Below are positions 11,754-20,233 of a DNA stretch of 64,000 bases, piece by piece. Below the pieces are notes generated by a model, which did not search any database, was not told where the DNA came from, and was given only the letters and a program-made list of their open reading frames with translations. The first letter of the stretch is position 1. Each line of letters starts with the position of its first letter. Source of the stretch: Oceanisphaera litoralis (lineage in GTDB: Bacteria > Pseudomonadota > Gammaproteobacteria > Enterobacterales > Aeromonadaceae); contig NZ_JAFBBE010000014.1 of assembly GCF_016907015.1 (NCBI RefSeq), positions 1-64,000 of the forward strand, in the 5' to 3' direction. A program made the translations under genes and the position numbers.

Positions 11754-11779
11754 AAAAACCGCGGCTTGCTGCGGTTTTT
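11754..11779 (+). terminator. Rho-independent terminator of rho
   Basis: AAAAACCGC and GCGGTTTTT form a 9-bp stem with an 8-base loop, ending in a T-run, 26 bp after the rho stop. Confidence 0.88.
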
Positions 11780-11847
11780 GTTTTCAATACAAGCCTGCCT
11801 GAACCGGGTATAATTCTTACGCCACTCGATACACTCGGAATAACCCA

Positions 11848-13347
11848 ATGAAATATAAGGACTTGCGTGATTTTATCGCGCAACTGGAAGCTCAGGGCGA
11901 ACTCAAGCGTATCCAGCATGAAATCGACCCCTATCTGGAAATGACCGAGATCTGCGATCGCACGCTCAAGGCGGGCGGTCCGGCGTTGTTGTTTGAAAAT
12001 CCCAGGGGCTTCGATATGCCGGTGCTGGGCAACCTGTTCGGCACCCCCAAACGGGTGGCCATGGGCATGGGCCAGCAGGATGTCGAGTCGCTGCGTGAAG
12101 TGGGGCGCTGGTTGTCTTATTTGAAAGAGCCGGAGCCGCCCCGTGGGCTGAAAGAGCTGATGGAAAAGCTGCCCATCTTCAAGCAGGTGCTCAATATGCC
12201 CACCAGGCGGCTGAAGAAGGCCCCCTGTCAGGAAGTGGTGCTGGAAGGTGACGATGTCGATCTGACCCAATTGCCGATTCAGCATTGCTGGCCCGGCGAT
12301 GCGGCGCCCCTGATCACCTGGGGCCTGACCATTACTCGCGGGCCTTACAAGAAGCGCCAGAACCTGGGCATCTATCGTCAGCAGTTGCTGGGCCGGAACA
12401 AGGTCATCATGCGCTGGCTCAGCCATCGCGGCGGTGCCCTCGATTTTCGTGAATGGCAGGAAGCCAACCCCGGCCAGCCCTACCCGGTGGCGGTGGCCCT
12501 GGGCGCCGATCCGGCAACCATTCTCGGCGCCGTCACGCCGGTACCCGATACTCTGTCCGAATATGCCTTCGCCGGTCTGCTACGCGGCAGCCGCACCGAG
12601 GTGGTCAAGTGTATCGGCAGCGATCTGGACGTGCCGGCCAGTGCCGAAATCGTGCTGGAAGGCTATATCTACCCCGATGAGATAGCGCCCGAAGGCCCTT
12701 ATGGCGATCACACCGGCTATTACAATGAAATTGACGAGTTCCCGGTGTTTACCGTGGAGCGTATCACCCGCCGCCATGATGCCATTTACCACTCTACCTA
12801 TACCGGTCGGCCGCCCGACGAGCCGGCGATACTGGGGGTGGCGCTGAACGAGGTGTTTGTGCCCATACTGCAGAAGCAGTTTCCGGAGATAGTCGACTTC
12901 TATCTGCCACCGGAAGGCTGCTCCTATCGTATGGCGGTGGTGACCATTAAAAAGCGCTACCCGGGTCATGCCAAACGTGTCATGCTGGGCGTTTGGTCGT
13001 TTTTACGCCAATTCATGTATACCAAGTTCGTTATCGTGTGTGACGACGACATCAATGCCAGAGACTGGAATGACGTGATCTGGGCCATTACGACCCGAAT
13101 GGACCCGGCGCGGGATACCACCCTGATCGAACATACCCCCATCGACTATCTGGACTTTGCCTCACCGGTATCCGGTCTGGGCTCCAAAATGGGGATGGAT
13201 GCCACCAACAAGTGGCCGGGTGAAACCGACAGGGAATGGGGTCTGCCCATCGAGATGACGGACGAAGTAAAACAAAGGGTCGACAGTTTATGGGATCAAC
13301 TCGGGATCCTGGATTCGAGTGCCAAACAGAGTGAACTCAAAGGATAG
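11848..13347 (+). CDS. ubiD: 4-hydroxy-3-polyprenylbenzoate decarboxylase UbiD
   Basis: A 499-residue prenylated-FMN-dependent decarboxylase of ubiquinone synthesis (497 in E. coli). Recognisable regions are [17 protein letters not shown] near the prFMN/metal site and [22 protein letters not shown], carrying the catalytic Glu network. It is followed 2 bp later by fre, the E. coli arrangement. Confidence 0.96.
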   Translation: MKYKDLRDFIAQLEAQGELKRIQHEIDPYLEMTEICDRTLKAGGPALLFENPRGFDMPVLGNLFGTPKRVAMGMGQQDVESLREVGRWLSYLKEPEPPRGLKELMEKLPIFKQVLNMPTRRLKKAPCQEVVLEGDDVDLTQLPIQHCWPGDAAPLITWGLTITRGPYKKRQNLGIYRQQLLGRNKVIMRWLSHRGGALDFREWQEANPGQPYPVAVALGADPATILGAVTPVPDTLSEYAFAGLLRGSRTEVVKCIGSDLDVPASAEIVLEGYIYPDEIAPEGPYGDHTGYYNEIDEFPVFTVERITRRHDAIYHSTYTGRPPDEPAILGVALNEVFVPILQKQFPEIVDFYLPPEGCSYRMAVVTIKKRYPGHAKRVMLGVWSFLRQFMYTKFVIVCDDDINARDWNDVIWAITTRMDPARDTTLIEHTPIDYLDFASPVSGLGSKMGMDATNKWPGETDREWGLPIEMTDEVKQRVDSLWDQLGILDSSAKQSELKG

Positions 13348-13349
13348 TC

Positions 13350-14048
13350 ATGCAGAAAGTAACATGTAGTGTTGAAGCCCTGGAAGAAATGGCCGAAACC
13401 CTGTGGTATGTGCGATTGAAACCGGAATTGTCGGTGGATTTTCTCCCCGGCCAGTACCTGCTGGTGGTGATGGCGGACGATGACAAGCGCCCCTTCTCCA
13501 TCGCCAATACCGTGAATGAAGAGGGTGTGCTGGAGCTGCACATCGGTGCCGGCCCGGATAACACCTATGCCATGCAGGTGCTCAAGCGCATGCAGGAGCA
13601 GGGACAGATTGATGTACAGCTGCCCGCGGGCAAGGCTCACCTGCGTTCGGACTCCCGCCATCCGGTGATCCTGATGGCCGGTGGTACCGGTTTTGCCTAC
13701 ACCCGCTCCATCCTGCAGCAGATGCTGGCGAATGGTCTGCACCGGCCGGTGTTCCTGTACTGGGGGGTGCGCTTCGAGCAACAGCTGTATGCGGATCGGG
13801 AAATGAAAGCCTGGGTTGCCGAGCACAAGGAACTGACCTATGTACCTGTGGTGCAAAACGGCGATGCGCACTGGCAGGGCCGTACCGGCCTGGTACATGA
13901 GGCTATCATGGACGATTTCCCCAGTCTGACCGGCTACGACATCTATGTGGCGGGTCGCTTCGAGATGGCTGGCGTGGCGCGGGAAGCGTTCAAGGAAAAA
14001 GGCGTAGAGGCGGATCATCTGTTCGGTGACGCCTTCGAGTTCATTTAA
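13350..14048 (+). CDS. fre: NAD(P)H-flavin reductase Fre
   Basis: A 232-residue flavin reductase (233 in E. coli). The FAD-site motif is RPFSIAN (about residues 49-55), and the NAD(P)-binding loop is MAGGTGFAYTRSIL (about 109-122). It supplies reduced flavin to flavin-dependent enzymes. Tightly linked to ubiD. Its 3' end overlaps by 8 bp the convergent small ORF at 14041-14202. Confidence 0.95.
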   Translation: MQKVTCSVEALEEMAETLWYVRLKPELSVDFLPGQYLLVVMADDDKRPFSIANTVNEEGVLELHIGAGPDNTYAMQVLKRMQEQGQIDVQLPAGKAHLRSDSRHPVILMAGGTGFAYTRSILQQMLANGLHRPVFLYWGVRFEQQLYADREMKAWVAEHKELTYVPVVQNGDAHWQGRTGLVHEAIMDDFPSLTGYDIYVAGRFEMAGVAREAFKEKGVEADHLFGDAFEFI

Positions 14049-14202
14049 ACTCGGCCAGGAGCGGGGGGAGCGATATTCCCTGTTCCTGAGCAATTGCCAG
14101 TTCGAAGCGGCCTTGCCGGCACAGGCCGCCTTCTTCACCGGCAGTCAGCGCCGCCTGCCGGCAGCGTTGACGGATCTGCTCGGCGAACTCAGTCTCGCTC
14201 AT
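14041..14202 (-). CDS. Small ORF overlapping the end of ubiK (53 aa, unknown)
   Basis: A 53-codon ORF begins with an ATG inside the last codons of ubiK (GGATGAGCGAGACTGA) and ends 8 bp inside the 3' end of convergent fre. The product starts MSETEFAEQIRQRCRQAALT and ends SLPPLLAEFK. It is mostly charged and helical, has two Cys and no signal peptide. The start overlap suggests translational coupling to ubiK. It fills what would otherwise be the ubiK-fre gap. I do not recognise the family; it could also be an unexpressed frame. Confidence 0.45.
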   Translation of the reverse strand: MSETEFAEQIRQRCRQAALTAGEEGGLCRQGRFELAIAQEQGISLPPLLAEFK

Positions 14203-14455
14203 CCTGGCTGTCGGCCAGATGACGCTCCAGCAGCGCCAGCTTGGCTTCCATTTCGTTCAGTTTTTCCCGAGTGCGCAACAGCACCTTGGTCTGCACATCA
14301 AATTCTTCCCGCGTGACCATATCGAGTTTACCCAACTGGGACTGTAACACGGTACGAATGCGCTTTTCCGCTTCTTCGCCCATGTTCTTCAGCCCGCTGG
14401 GCAGGTTGTTCTGGATCTGTTTGGCGATCTCTTCCAGTTTCTTCGGATCTAGCAT
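14189..14455 (-). CDS. ubiK: Ubiquinone biosynthesis accessory factor UbiK
   Basis: An 88-residue protein of the UbiK/YqiC family (BMFP). It begins MLDPKKLEEIAKQIQNNLPS, followed by a C-terminal coiled coil (VLLRTREKLNEMEAKLALL) that mediates trimerisation. In E. coli it partners UbiJ in aerobic ubiquinone synthesis; here ubiJ is 12 kb away. It is divergent from the downstream K+ channel gene. Confidence 0.93.
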   Translation of the reverse strand: MLDPKKLEEIAKQIQNNLPSGLKNMGEEAEKRIRTVLQSQLGKLDMVTREEFDVQTKVLLRTREKLNEMEAKLALLERHLADSQDERD

Positions 14456-14574
14456 ACTTGTCTCCTTGGCTATGGGGCCATTTTACCCCTAATTAACGGC
14501 GGCGGTCAGGTCGGACTTTCCATTTTGGCACGAAAGCCGTAGTTTTAGGTGACCAAGCTTCAAATGAGATAGAT

Positions 14575-15621
14575 ATGTTCCATCTGCTTGCACGTTTACT
14601 CCATCGGCTGACCCGCCGGCTCAGCTGGCACAATCTGCTGGCGCTGCTGCTGTTGCAGGCCGGCGGTAGCTGGTTGCTGCTCTTCCTGGCGGGAGAGCCG
14701 GAGCTGACGGAACCGTCGGTGTTTTTCTATTACAACGCCGTAGTGATCAGCACCGTCGGTTTCGGTGATTATTCCCCGGTGACCGAGGCGGGGCGCTGGG
14801 CGGTGGCGTTGTTTCAGATCCCCTTCGGGCTGCTGGTCTTCGGCAGTCTTATCGGTAAATTGACCCAGACCCTGGTGGCCTGGATAAGGAGAGGTATGTC
14901 AGGCAAGGCAGACTATTCACATTGTTCCGGCCATACGCTGCTGTTTGGCTGGAATGGCGCCCAGACCGAGCGCATCGTCGATCTGTTGCTGGCCGACAGT
15001 GCCACTCATACGCAGGAAATTCTGTTGTGCGTCACGCAGGAGATGGAGCATCCCTTTCCCGAAAAACCGGCGGTCAAATTCGCGCGTCTGCATTCCTTCA
15101 CCCATCCCGACGAGCTGGCGCGGGTAGGGCTGGGGAACGCCAGCCGGGTGCTGGTAGACGGGGAAGACGACGACCAGACTCTGACCACCTCGCTGGCGCT
15201 GTCCGCCAAGGCGGCACCGGAGGCACATCTTTGCGCCTGGTTCACCGAAACCAGTAAGGCGGAACTGCTGCGGCTGCATTGTCCCAACGTGGAGGTGTCC
15301 AGCTCCAAGGAGGCGGAGATCCTGGTGCGCTCGCTGCAGGATCCGGGTGCCAGCCTGATCCAGGAGCAGATCTTCTCTACCCTGCTGGGACCAACCCTGT
15401 ATCGCATCCAAGTACCACAGAGTGCGGGAGACCTGGCTTACAGCAGCCTGCTGAGCCGGTTCAAGGAGCGGCACAATGCCACCTTGCTGGGCATGTCCAG
15501 CCAGGCCAGCGGCCAGGATATGGAGCTGAACCCCGCCGGCGATACCCGGGTTGGCGGCGGCACTTTCCTCTACTACATCTGTCCGGAGCGACTGCAGAGT
15601 ACGCAGATAAGCTGGGAGTAA
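14575..15621 (+). CDS. Two-helix potassium channel with C-terminal RCK/TrkA-N-like domain
   Basis: A 348-residue protein. There are two membrane helices, around residues 20-38 and 75-100, with a K+ selectivity filter between them, TVGFGDYSP (60-68). It is the Phe variant of the usual GYGD. A soluble nucleotide-binding-like domain follows (HTLLFGWNGAQTERIVDLLL, then a Rossmann-type alternation to about 230) and a C-terminal lobe. This architecture fits MthK/Kch-type ligand-gated channels. Gating ligand unknown. No operon partner. Confidence 0.85.
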   Translation: MFHLLARLLHRLTRRLSWHNLLALLLLQAGGSWLLLFLAGEPELTEPSVFFYYNAVVISTVGFGDYSPVTEAGRWAVALFQIPFGLLVFGSLIGKLTQTLVAWIRRGMSGKADYSHCSGHTLLFGWNGAQTERIVDLLLADSATHTQEILLCVTQEMEHPFPEKPAVKFARLHSFTHPDELARVGLGNASRVLVDGEDDDQTLTTSLALSAKAAPEAHLCAWFTETSKAELLRLHCPNVEVSSSKEAEILVRSLQDPGASLIQEQIFSTLLGPTLYRIQVPQSAGDLAYSSLLSRFKERHNATLLGMSSQASGQDMELNPAGDTRVGGGTFLYYICPERLQSTQISWE

Positions 15622-15655
15622 TATCAATCCCGTTAAGTATATGACCATAGTTACA

Positions 15656-15893
15656 GAGGCAACACAGCCGCCTCCCACGACACGCCACTGGGCTAGCCAT
15701 CTTTGCTGGGTAATGGCTGCGAATATTCACTGGATATTCGGTCCATTACCCAACAAAGATATACGGCAGCAAGCTGCCCCATGAGGGCTCGGAAATGCTG
15801 TCTGACCGCCAGGGAGGGCGGGAATGCCGGAACGGCAGGAGCATTTTCCGGCCATGGCATTTCACGGTCGTGGGAGGTCGTCTCTGTTGCCTC
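15656..15893. mobile_element. MITE-like element with 26-27 bp terminal inverted repeats
   Basis: The left end (15656-15681, GAGGCAACACAGCCGCCTCC...) and the right end (15867-15893) are inverted copies: the reverse complement of the right end reads GAGGCAACAGAGACGACCTC... and both continue to CCACGAC. Between them is a 62-base hairpin (15699-15760) and no credible ORF. A degenerate related copy lies at 54948-55006. No transposase is encoded, so any mobility would be in trans. I see no clear target-site duplication. Confidence 0.7.
15699..15760. repeat. Long imperfect hairpin inside the MITE-like element
   Basis: ATCTTTGCTGGGTAATGG on the left pairs with CCATTACCCAACAAAGAT on the right with one mismatch, continued by CGAATAT and a GATATTCG counterpart around a small loop. 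The near-perfect palindrome of about 28 bp per arm would fold in RNA or as a cruciform. Confidence 0.85.
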
Positions 15894-16129
15894 CTCCTTA
15901 GCTCCGAGTTGCCCGAAGACGGCGCCAACAGATGACTCTGTAGCACCAAAGAGAACAAAGGGATCTGCTCCACCGACCATCACATGGATGGCATGTGTGA
16001 GCCTTACAGGGTATTTACGGCGAGTCGGCGGAGCTGGCCCTTTGTTCTATGCTGGCACAGAAATGAAATTGACCATTTGTTTAGTAGTGTTGCTATGACT
16101 GAACCGACAGCCACTATTAATTAATGGCA

Positions 16130-17014
16130 CTACGAAGGTTCCAGTGCGGTCTGCTGGAAGGCGCGGATCAGCGGGTCGTCCAGCCGTTTTTTCAACAGGC
16201 AGACCCCCACCTCGATGGACTTGAGCGCCGGGCTGGGCGACAGCACCCGCACCTTGTCGCCCATGGGGCTGTGATCGATCACCACCCTGGGCACCACGCC
16301 GATGCCGAAGCCCAGCGCCACCATGCCGATAATCGCCTCGTTGCCGGCCACCTCGGCGTAGATATTGGGACTGATGCCCCTGGCCTTGAACCACTGGTTG
16401 GCCCGTTTGCGCGCCACCCCCTGCTCGGACAGGATCACCGGCAGCCGCTGCCAGTCCAGTGGCCGCTGTTCCAGCAAGTCGCTGACCGGGCCGGCCGAGG
16501 TGGGGGCGATAAACACCATGGGCACCGTCTGCAGGTTGACGAAGTGCACCTTGGCCGGCAGGGCATCGGGGCGGGCGGCGATGGCCAGATCCGACTCGTC
16601 ATCCAGTATCTTGTCGATGGCCAGTGCCGGATCGCCGGTTTCCAGCCGGATTTCCAGCCGGGGATAGCGGCTGCGAAACCGCTCCAGTATGCCCGGCAGC
16701 AGAAAGTAGCTGGCGGTCACCGAGCAGAATACCCGCAATCGACCCTGCAGGCTGTCGTCGCCGTGTTTCAGCTCCTGCTTCAGGGCTTGCCAGTCCGCCA
16801 GCCAGCCCAGGGCAAACTGTTGCAGCCGGGCCCCGGCCGGGGTGAGTGCCACGCTGCGGTTGTCCCGGTGTAACAGCTCGCAGCCCACTTCCTGCTCCAG
16901 CCGCTGAATGGCCCGGCTCAGGGTGGAGGGGCTGACCGCCATGGCATCGGCGGTATGGCCGAAATGCAGGCTCTGGCTCAGATGTATAAACAGTTCTAGA
17001 TGACGGAAGTCCAT
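16130..17014 (-). CDS. ilvY: LysR-type regulator IlvY
   Basis: A 294-residue LysR-family activator. The N-terminal winged HTH (FGHTADAMAVSPSTLSRAIQ) is followed by a substrate-binding domain. It aligns with E. coli IlvY as remembered: RDNR-V-LT, LRVFCSVTASY, ETGDPALAIDKI, DLAIAARP, GVCLLKKRLDDPLI. IlvY activates ilvC when acetohydroxy-acid substrates accumulate. Start taken at ATG 17014 (MDFRHLELF); an upstream in-frame extension would be encoded by the promoter repeats and is not credible. Divergent from ilvC, as in enterics. Confidence 0.93.
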   Translation of the reverse strand: MDFRHLELFIHLSQSLHFGHTADAMAVSPSTLSRAIQRLEQEVGCELLHRDNRSVALTPAGARLQQFALGWLADWQALKQELKHGDDSLQGRLRVFCSVTASYFLLPGILERFRSRYPRLEIRLETGDPALAIDKILDDESDLAIAARPDALPAKVHFVNLQTVPMVFIAPTSAGPVSDLLEQRPLDWQRLPVILSEQGVARKRANQWFKARGISPNIYAEVAGNEAIIGMVALGFGIGVVPRVVIDHSPMGDKVRVLSPSPALKSIEVGVCLLKKRLDDPLIRAFQQTALEPS

Positions 17015-17026
17015 TGGCGTTCCACT

Positions 17027-17087
17027 GAGTTGTATTACATAAAGTTGTATTACATAAAGTTGCATTGTATAAAGTTGTATTTCATAA
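17027..17087. promoter_or_regulatory. Four 15-bp tandem repeats in the ilvY-ilvC divergent promoter
   Basis: Four head-to-tail copies of a 15-bp unit close to AAGTTGTATTACATA occur, with the AGTTG core at 17028, 17043, 17058 and 17073. They lie just upstream of ilvY and about 125 bp before ilvC. They are the obvious candidate IlvY operator array; known IlvY sites are tandem operators between these two genes. A 15-bp period is not a whole helical turn, so neighbouring copies face different sides of the DNA. Confidence 0.75.
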
Positions 17088-17211
17088 AATGAAATACTCT
17101 ATTTCAAATATATCATTTCAAGCAATGAAAAGCCTGGGGTATAGTGGCTGGGTCGTCACCGCAGCGCGGTGCAAGCATTCAAATTAAACGGATTAATGGG
17201 AGCAAAAGGTC

Positions 17212-18699
17212 ATGGCTACTAACTATTTCAACACCCTGAATCTGCGTCAGCAGCTCGAACAGCTCGGCAAGTGTCGTTTTATGCACCGCAGTGAGTTTGC
17301 CGATGGTTGCAACTACCTGAAAGGCAAGAAGGTGGTTATCGTCGGTTGTGGCGCCCAGGGTCTGAACCAGGGTCTGAACATGCGCGACTCCGGGCTGGAT
17401 GTGGCCTACGCCCTGCGTGCCGAAGCCATTGCCGAAAAGCGCAAGTCCTTCCAGCAGGCCACCGAGAACGGCTTCAAGGTCGGCACCTATGAAGAGCTGA
17501 TCCCCACCGCCGATCTGGTGATGAACCTGACCCCGGACAAGCAGCACACCTCCGCCGTCACCGCCGTTATGCCGCTGATGAAAGACGGTGCCGCCCTGGG
17601 TTACTCCCACGGTTTCAACATCGTTGAAGAAGGCATGCAGATCCGTAACGACATCACCGTCGTCATGGTGGCGCCCAAGTGTCCCGGTACCGAAGTACGC
17701 GAAGAATACAAGCGTGGTTTCGGCGTGCCGACCCTGATTGCCGTGCACCCCGAGAACGATCCCCAGGGTGAAGGTCTGGCCATTGCCAAGGCCTGGGCTT
17801 CCGCTACCGGCGGCGACCGTGCCGGCGTACTGGAGTCTTCTTTTGTTGCCGAAGTGAAATCCGACCTGATGGGTGAGCAGACCATACTGTGCGGCATGCT
17901 GCAGGCCGGCGCCATTGTGGCTCACGAAAAAATGATAGCCGACGGTATCGACGCCGGTTATGCAGGCAAGCTGATCCAGTTCGGCTGGGAAACCATCACC
18001 GAAGCCCTGAAGCAGGGCGGCATCACCAACATGATGGATCGCCTGTCCAACCCGGCTAAAATCAAGGCTTTCGATCTGGCCGAAGAGCTGAAAGAGCTGA
18101 TGCGCCCGCTGTTCAACAAGCACATGGATGACATCATCCAGGGCAATTTCTCCGCTGGCATGATGGCCGACTGGGCCAATGACGACAAAGATCTGCTGAC
18201 CTGGCGCGAAGAAACGGCCGAAACCAGCTTCGAGCAGTACCCGGCTTCCGATGAAGTGATCGACGAGCAGGAATACTTCGACAACGGCATCCTGCTGGTG
18301 GCCATGGTCAAGGCCGGTGTCGAGCTGGCGTTCGAAGCCATGACCGCTTCCGGCATCATCGACGAGTCTGCCTACTACGAGTCGCTGCACGAGCTGCCGC
18401 TGATTGCCAACACAGTGGCCCGCAAGCGTCTGTACGAAATGAACGTGGTGATTTCCGATACCGCCGAGTACGGTAACTACCTGTTCGCCCACGCCGCCGT
18501 GCCGTTGCTGCGCGAGCAGTTCATGCCGAAAGTCGGCACCGATGTGATTGGCAAGACCATCAAGGTCGAGTCCAACTCCGTTGACAACCGTCGCCTGATT
18601 GACGTGAACGAAGCCATTCGCAACCACCCGGTTGAGACCATCGGCAAGACGCTGCGTTCCTACATGACCGACATGAAAAACATCGCCGTCGGCGGTTGA
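17212..18699 (+). CDS. ilvC: Ketol-acid reductoisomerase, class II
   Basis: A 495-residue class II KARI (E. coli 491) that isomerises and reduces acetolactate or acetohydroxybutyrate in branched-chain amino-acid synthesis with NADPH and Mg. The Rossmann loop is [20 protein letters not shown]. The metal ligands lie in the duplicated knotted C-terminal domain (for example [11 protein letters not shown] and the repeated [11 protein letters not shown] region). GGAG precedes the ATG. Divergent from its activator ilvY and followed by a strong terminator. Confidence 0.97.
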   Translation: MATNYFNTLNLRQQLEQLGKCRFMHRSEFADGCNYLKGKKVVIVGCGAQGLNQGLNMRDSGLDVAYALRAEAIAEKRKSFQQATENGFKVGTYEELIPTADLVMNLTPDKQHTSAVTAVMPLMKDGAALGYSHGFNIVEEGMQIRNDITVVMVAPKCPGTEVREEYKRGFGVPTLIAVHPENDPQGEGLAIAKAWASATGGDRAGVLESSFVAEVKSDLMGEQTILCGMLQAGAIVAHEKMIADGIDAGYAGKLIQFGWETITEALKQGGITNMMDRLSNPAKIKAFDLAEELKELMRPLFNKHMDDIIQGNFSAGMMADWANDDKDLLTWREETAETSFEQYPASDEVIDEQEYFDNGILLVAMVKAGVELAFEAMTASGIIDESAYYESLHELPLIANTVARKRLYEMNVVISDTAEYGNYLFAHAAVPLLREQFMPKVGTDVIGKTIKVESNSVDNRRLIDVNEAIRNHPVETIGKTLRSYMTDMKNIAVGG

Positions 18700-18728
18700 T
18701 AGATAAAAATAAACAGAGCTACAAAGAC

Positions 18729-18752
18729 AGGGAGGCTTCGGCCTCCCTTTTT
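18729..18752 (+). terminator. Rho-independent terminator of ilvC
   Basis: AGGGAGGC-TTCG-GCCTCCCT is a perfect 8-bp stem with a UUCG loop followed by T5. The next 200 bp to the tcdA promoter contains small hairpins (for example ATCCTGCGTAGCAGGAT at 18893-18909) and no gene. Confidence 0.92.
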
Positions 18753-18957
18753 GATCGTGCTTTGTGTAAAGAGTGGGCCTTCGGGCAGCGCCGTAAGCAT
18801 GAAGCGGTAAGCTGCCAGCTAAACAAAAAAGACCAACCGGCGGCCTTGATATTCACATATAGCACGAATGTAGTCGCGTGCTTTAGCCGCGAAATCCTGC
18901 GTAGCAGGATCTGATGCACCCGTGCATGTATCCCTAATCCCCAACCTTAACGGAGCT

Positions 18958-18966
18958 TGATATAAT
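18958..18966 (+). promoter_or_regulatory. Extended -10 promoter element for tcdA
   Basis: TGATATAAT is an extended -10 with a perfect TATAAT hexamer, 26 bp before the tcdA ATG. There is no good -35 at 17 bp, consistent with an extended -10 promoter. Confidence 0.6.
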
Positions 18967-18991
18967 GCCCGCTCAATCAGGGGAGTAAGCA

Positions 18992-19780
18992 ATGAGTTTT
19001 GATGAGCGTTTTGGTGGTATTGCCCGCCTGTACGGGGCGGATGCTCTGGCCCGGTTTGCGGCGGCCCATGTGTGTGTGATCGGTATCGGCGGCGTGGGCA
19101 GCTGGGCGGCGGAAGCCCTGGCCCGCTCCGGAATCGGCGCCATTACCCTGATCGACATGGACGACATCTGCATCACCAATACCAACCGCCAGATCCATGC
19201 GCTCAACAACCAGATTGGTCAGGAAAAGACCCTGGCCATGGCCGAGCGCATTGCGCTGATCAACCCGGATTGTCGGGTGACAGTGGTGGACGACTTTATC
19301 GGCCCGGACAATCAGGCCGAGCATCTGTTGAATGATTTCGACTATGTGCTGGATGCCATCGACTCGGTCAAGGCCAAGGTGGCATTGATCGCCTACTGCA
19401 AGCGTAACAAGATCCCGGTGATCACCGCCGGCGGGGCAGGCGGACAAACGGATCCGAGCCAGATCATGATCCGCGATCTCAGCAAAACGATCCAGGATCC
19501 GCTGGCAGGCAAGGTGCGGGGCGATCTTCGTCGATTCCACAACTTCAGCAAGAATCCCAAGCGCAAGTTCGGCGTGGATTGCGTCTTCTCCACCGAACAG
19601 CCCCGCTACCCGGACGGCGCCGGTGGCATCTGCAGCACCAAGAAGGAATCGGACGGCACCATGAAGATGGACTGCGCCTCCGGCTTCGGCGCCATTACCC
19701 ATATCACCGCCACCTTCGGCTTCTTTATGGTCAGCCGGGTGCTGTCGAAGCTTGCCGCGAAAAACGAGGGTGAGGGGTAA
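18992..19780 (+). CDS. tcdA: tRNA threonylcarbamoyladenosine dehydratase TcdA (CsdL)
   Basis: A 262-residue E1-like enzyme that cyclises t6A37 to ct6A in tRNA. The ATP-binding loop is IGIGGVGSWAAEALARSGIG (about residues 30-49), followed by IDMDDICITNTNRQ and GGAGGQTDPSQI. It is convergent with csdE-csdA, its known functional partners in E. coli (CsdA-CsdE sulfur transfer). The last codons (EGEG) are encoded by the start of a GTGAGG-rich inverted repeat. Confidence 0.94.
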   Translation: MSFDERFGGIARLYGADALARFAAAHVCVIGIGGVGSWAAEALARSGIGAITLIDMDDICITNTNRQIHALNNQIGQEKTLAMAERIALINPDCRVTVVDDFIGPDNQAEHLLNDFDYVLDAIDSVKAKVALIAYCKRNKIPVITAGGAGGQTDPSQIMIRDLSKTIQDPLAGKVRGDLRRFHNFSKNPKRKFGVDCVFSTEQPRYPDGAGGICSTKKESDGTMKMDCASGFGAITHITATFGFFMVSRVLSKLAAKNEGEG

Positions 19781-19825
19781 ATAGTGAGGGGGGAGGAGTA
19801 AAACACCTCACTCCTCACTCCTCAC
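19770..19825. repeat. GTGAGG-type inverted repeat at the tcdA/csdE junction
   Basis: GTGAGGGGTAAATAGTGAGG on the left faces CCTCACTCCTCACTCCTCAC on the right. The repeat supplies the C-terminal codons of both convergent genes and probably acts as a bidirectional terminator. A closely similar repeat is at 32145-32217. Confidence 0.75.
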
Positions 19826-20233
19826 ATTATCTTTTATGGCATCCACCACCGCCCTTAAGCCGTTGCCCCGGGACGGGCTCAGGTGCTGCAGCAGTTGCAG
19901 TTCGGCGAAGTAGGCGTCCATATCAAAGGCCTGGATCTGGGCCGAGGTCTTGTTGCTGAGCGCGGCCAGCACTACCGCCATCAGGCCCTTGACGATGCGG
20001 GCGTCCGAGTCGCAGTGAAACTGCCAGATCCCTTGTTCATCCTGCTCGCTCAGCAGCCAGGCCTGGCTTTCGCAGCCGTGGATGGCGTTGGCCTCGACTT
20101 TGTGCTCGGCCGCCAGGGGCGGCAGCTGTTTCGCCAGCTTGATCAGGGTCTTGTATCTGTCCTCCCAGCCGTGGGCCGCCTGAAACAGGGCGCGAATATC
20201 GGTGTCGGTAAGGGTGTCGCCGAACGGATGCAT
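19808..20233 (-). CDS. csdE: Sulfur acceptor protein CsdE (SufE family)
   Basis: A 141-residue SufE-like protein that accepts persulfide sulfur from CsdA on a conserved Cys, seen in HGCESQAWLL (about residue 53). Family features include WEDRYKTLIKLAKQLPPL and DSDARIVKGLMAVVLAAL. Its ATG overlaps the csdA stop (TGATG), showing coupling. The final VRSEE codons come from the junction repeat. Confidence 0.92.
   Translation of the reverse strand: MHPFGDTLTDTDIRALFQAAHGWEDRYKTLIKLAKQLPPLAAEHKVEANAIHGCESQAWLLSEQDEQGIWQFHCDSDARIVKGLMAVVLAALSNKTSAQIQAFDMDAYFAELQLLQHLSPSRGNGLRAVVDAIKDNVRSEE

Larger units (their letters stand above)
15622..16129. other. Intergenic region without genes (K+ channel to ilvY)
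   Basis: About 500 bp. The left half is the MITE-like element. The right half (15894-16129) contains short degenerate stretches and an 11-codon ATG frame at 16062-16097 that is too short to credit. I see no protein-coding gene. The region separates the channel gene from convergent ilvY. Confidence 0.7.

Noticed and set aside
16062-16097. Leader peptide MKLTICLVVLL upstream of ilvY
   Set aside because: Only 11 codons, located at the 3' side of ilvY, with no attenuator structure.
18753-18957. Small gene or RNA between ilvC and tcdA
   Set aside because: Contains small hairpins but no ORF with a start signal, and nothing matching a known RNA could be recognised.
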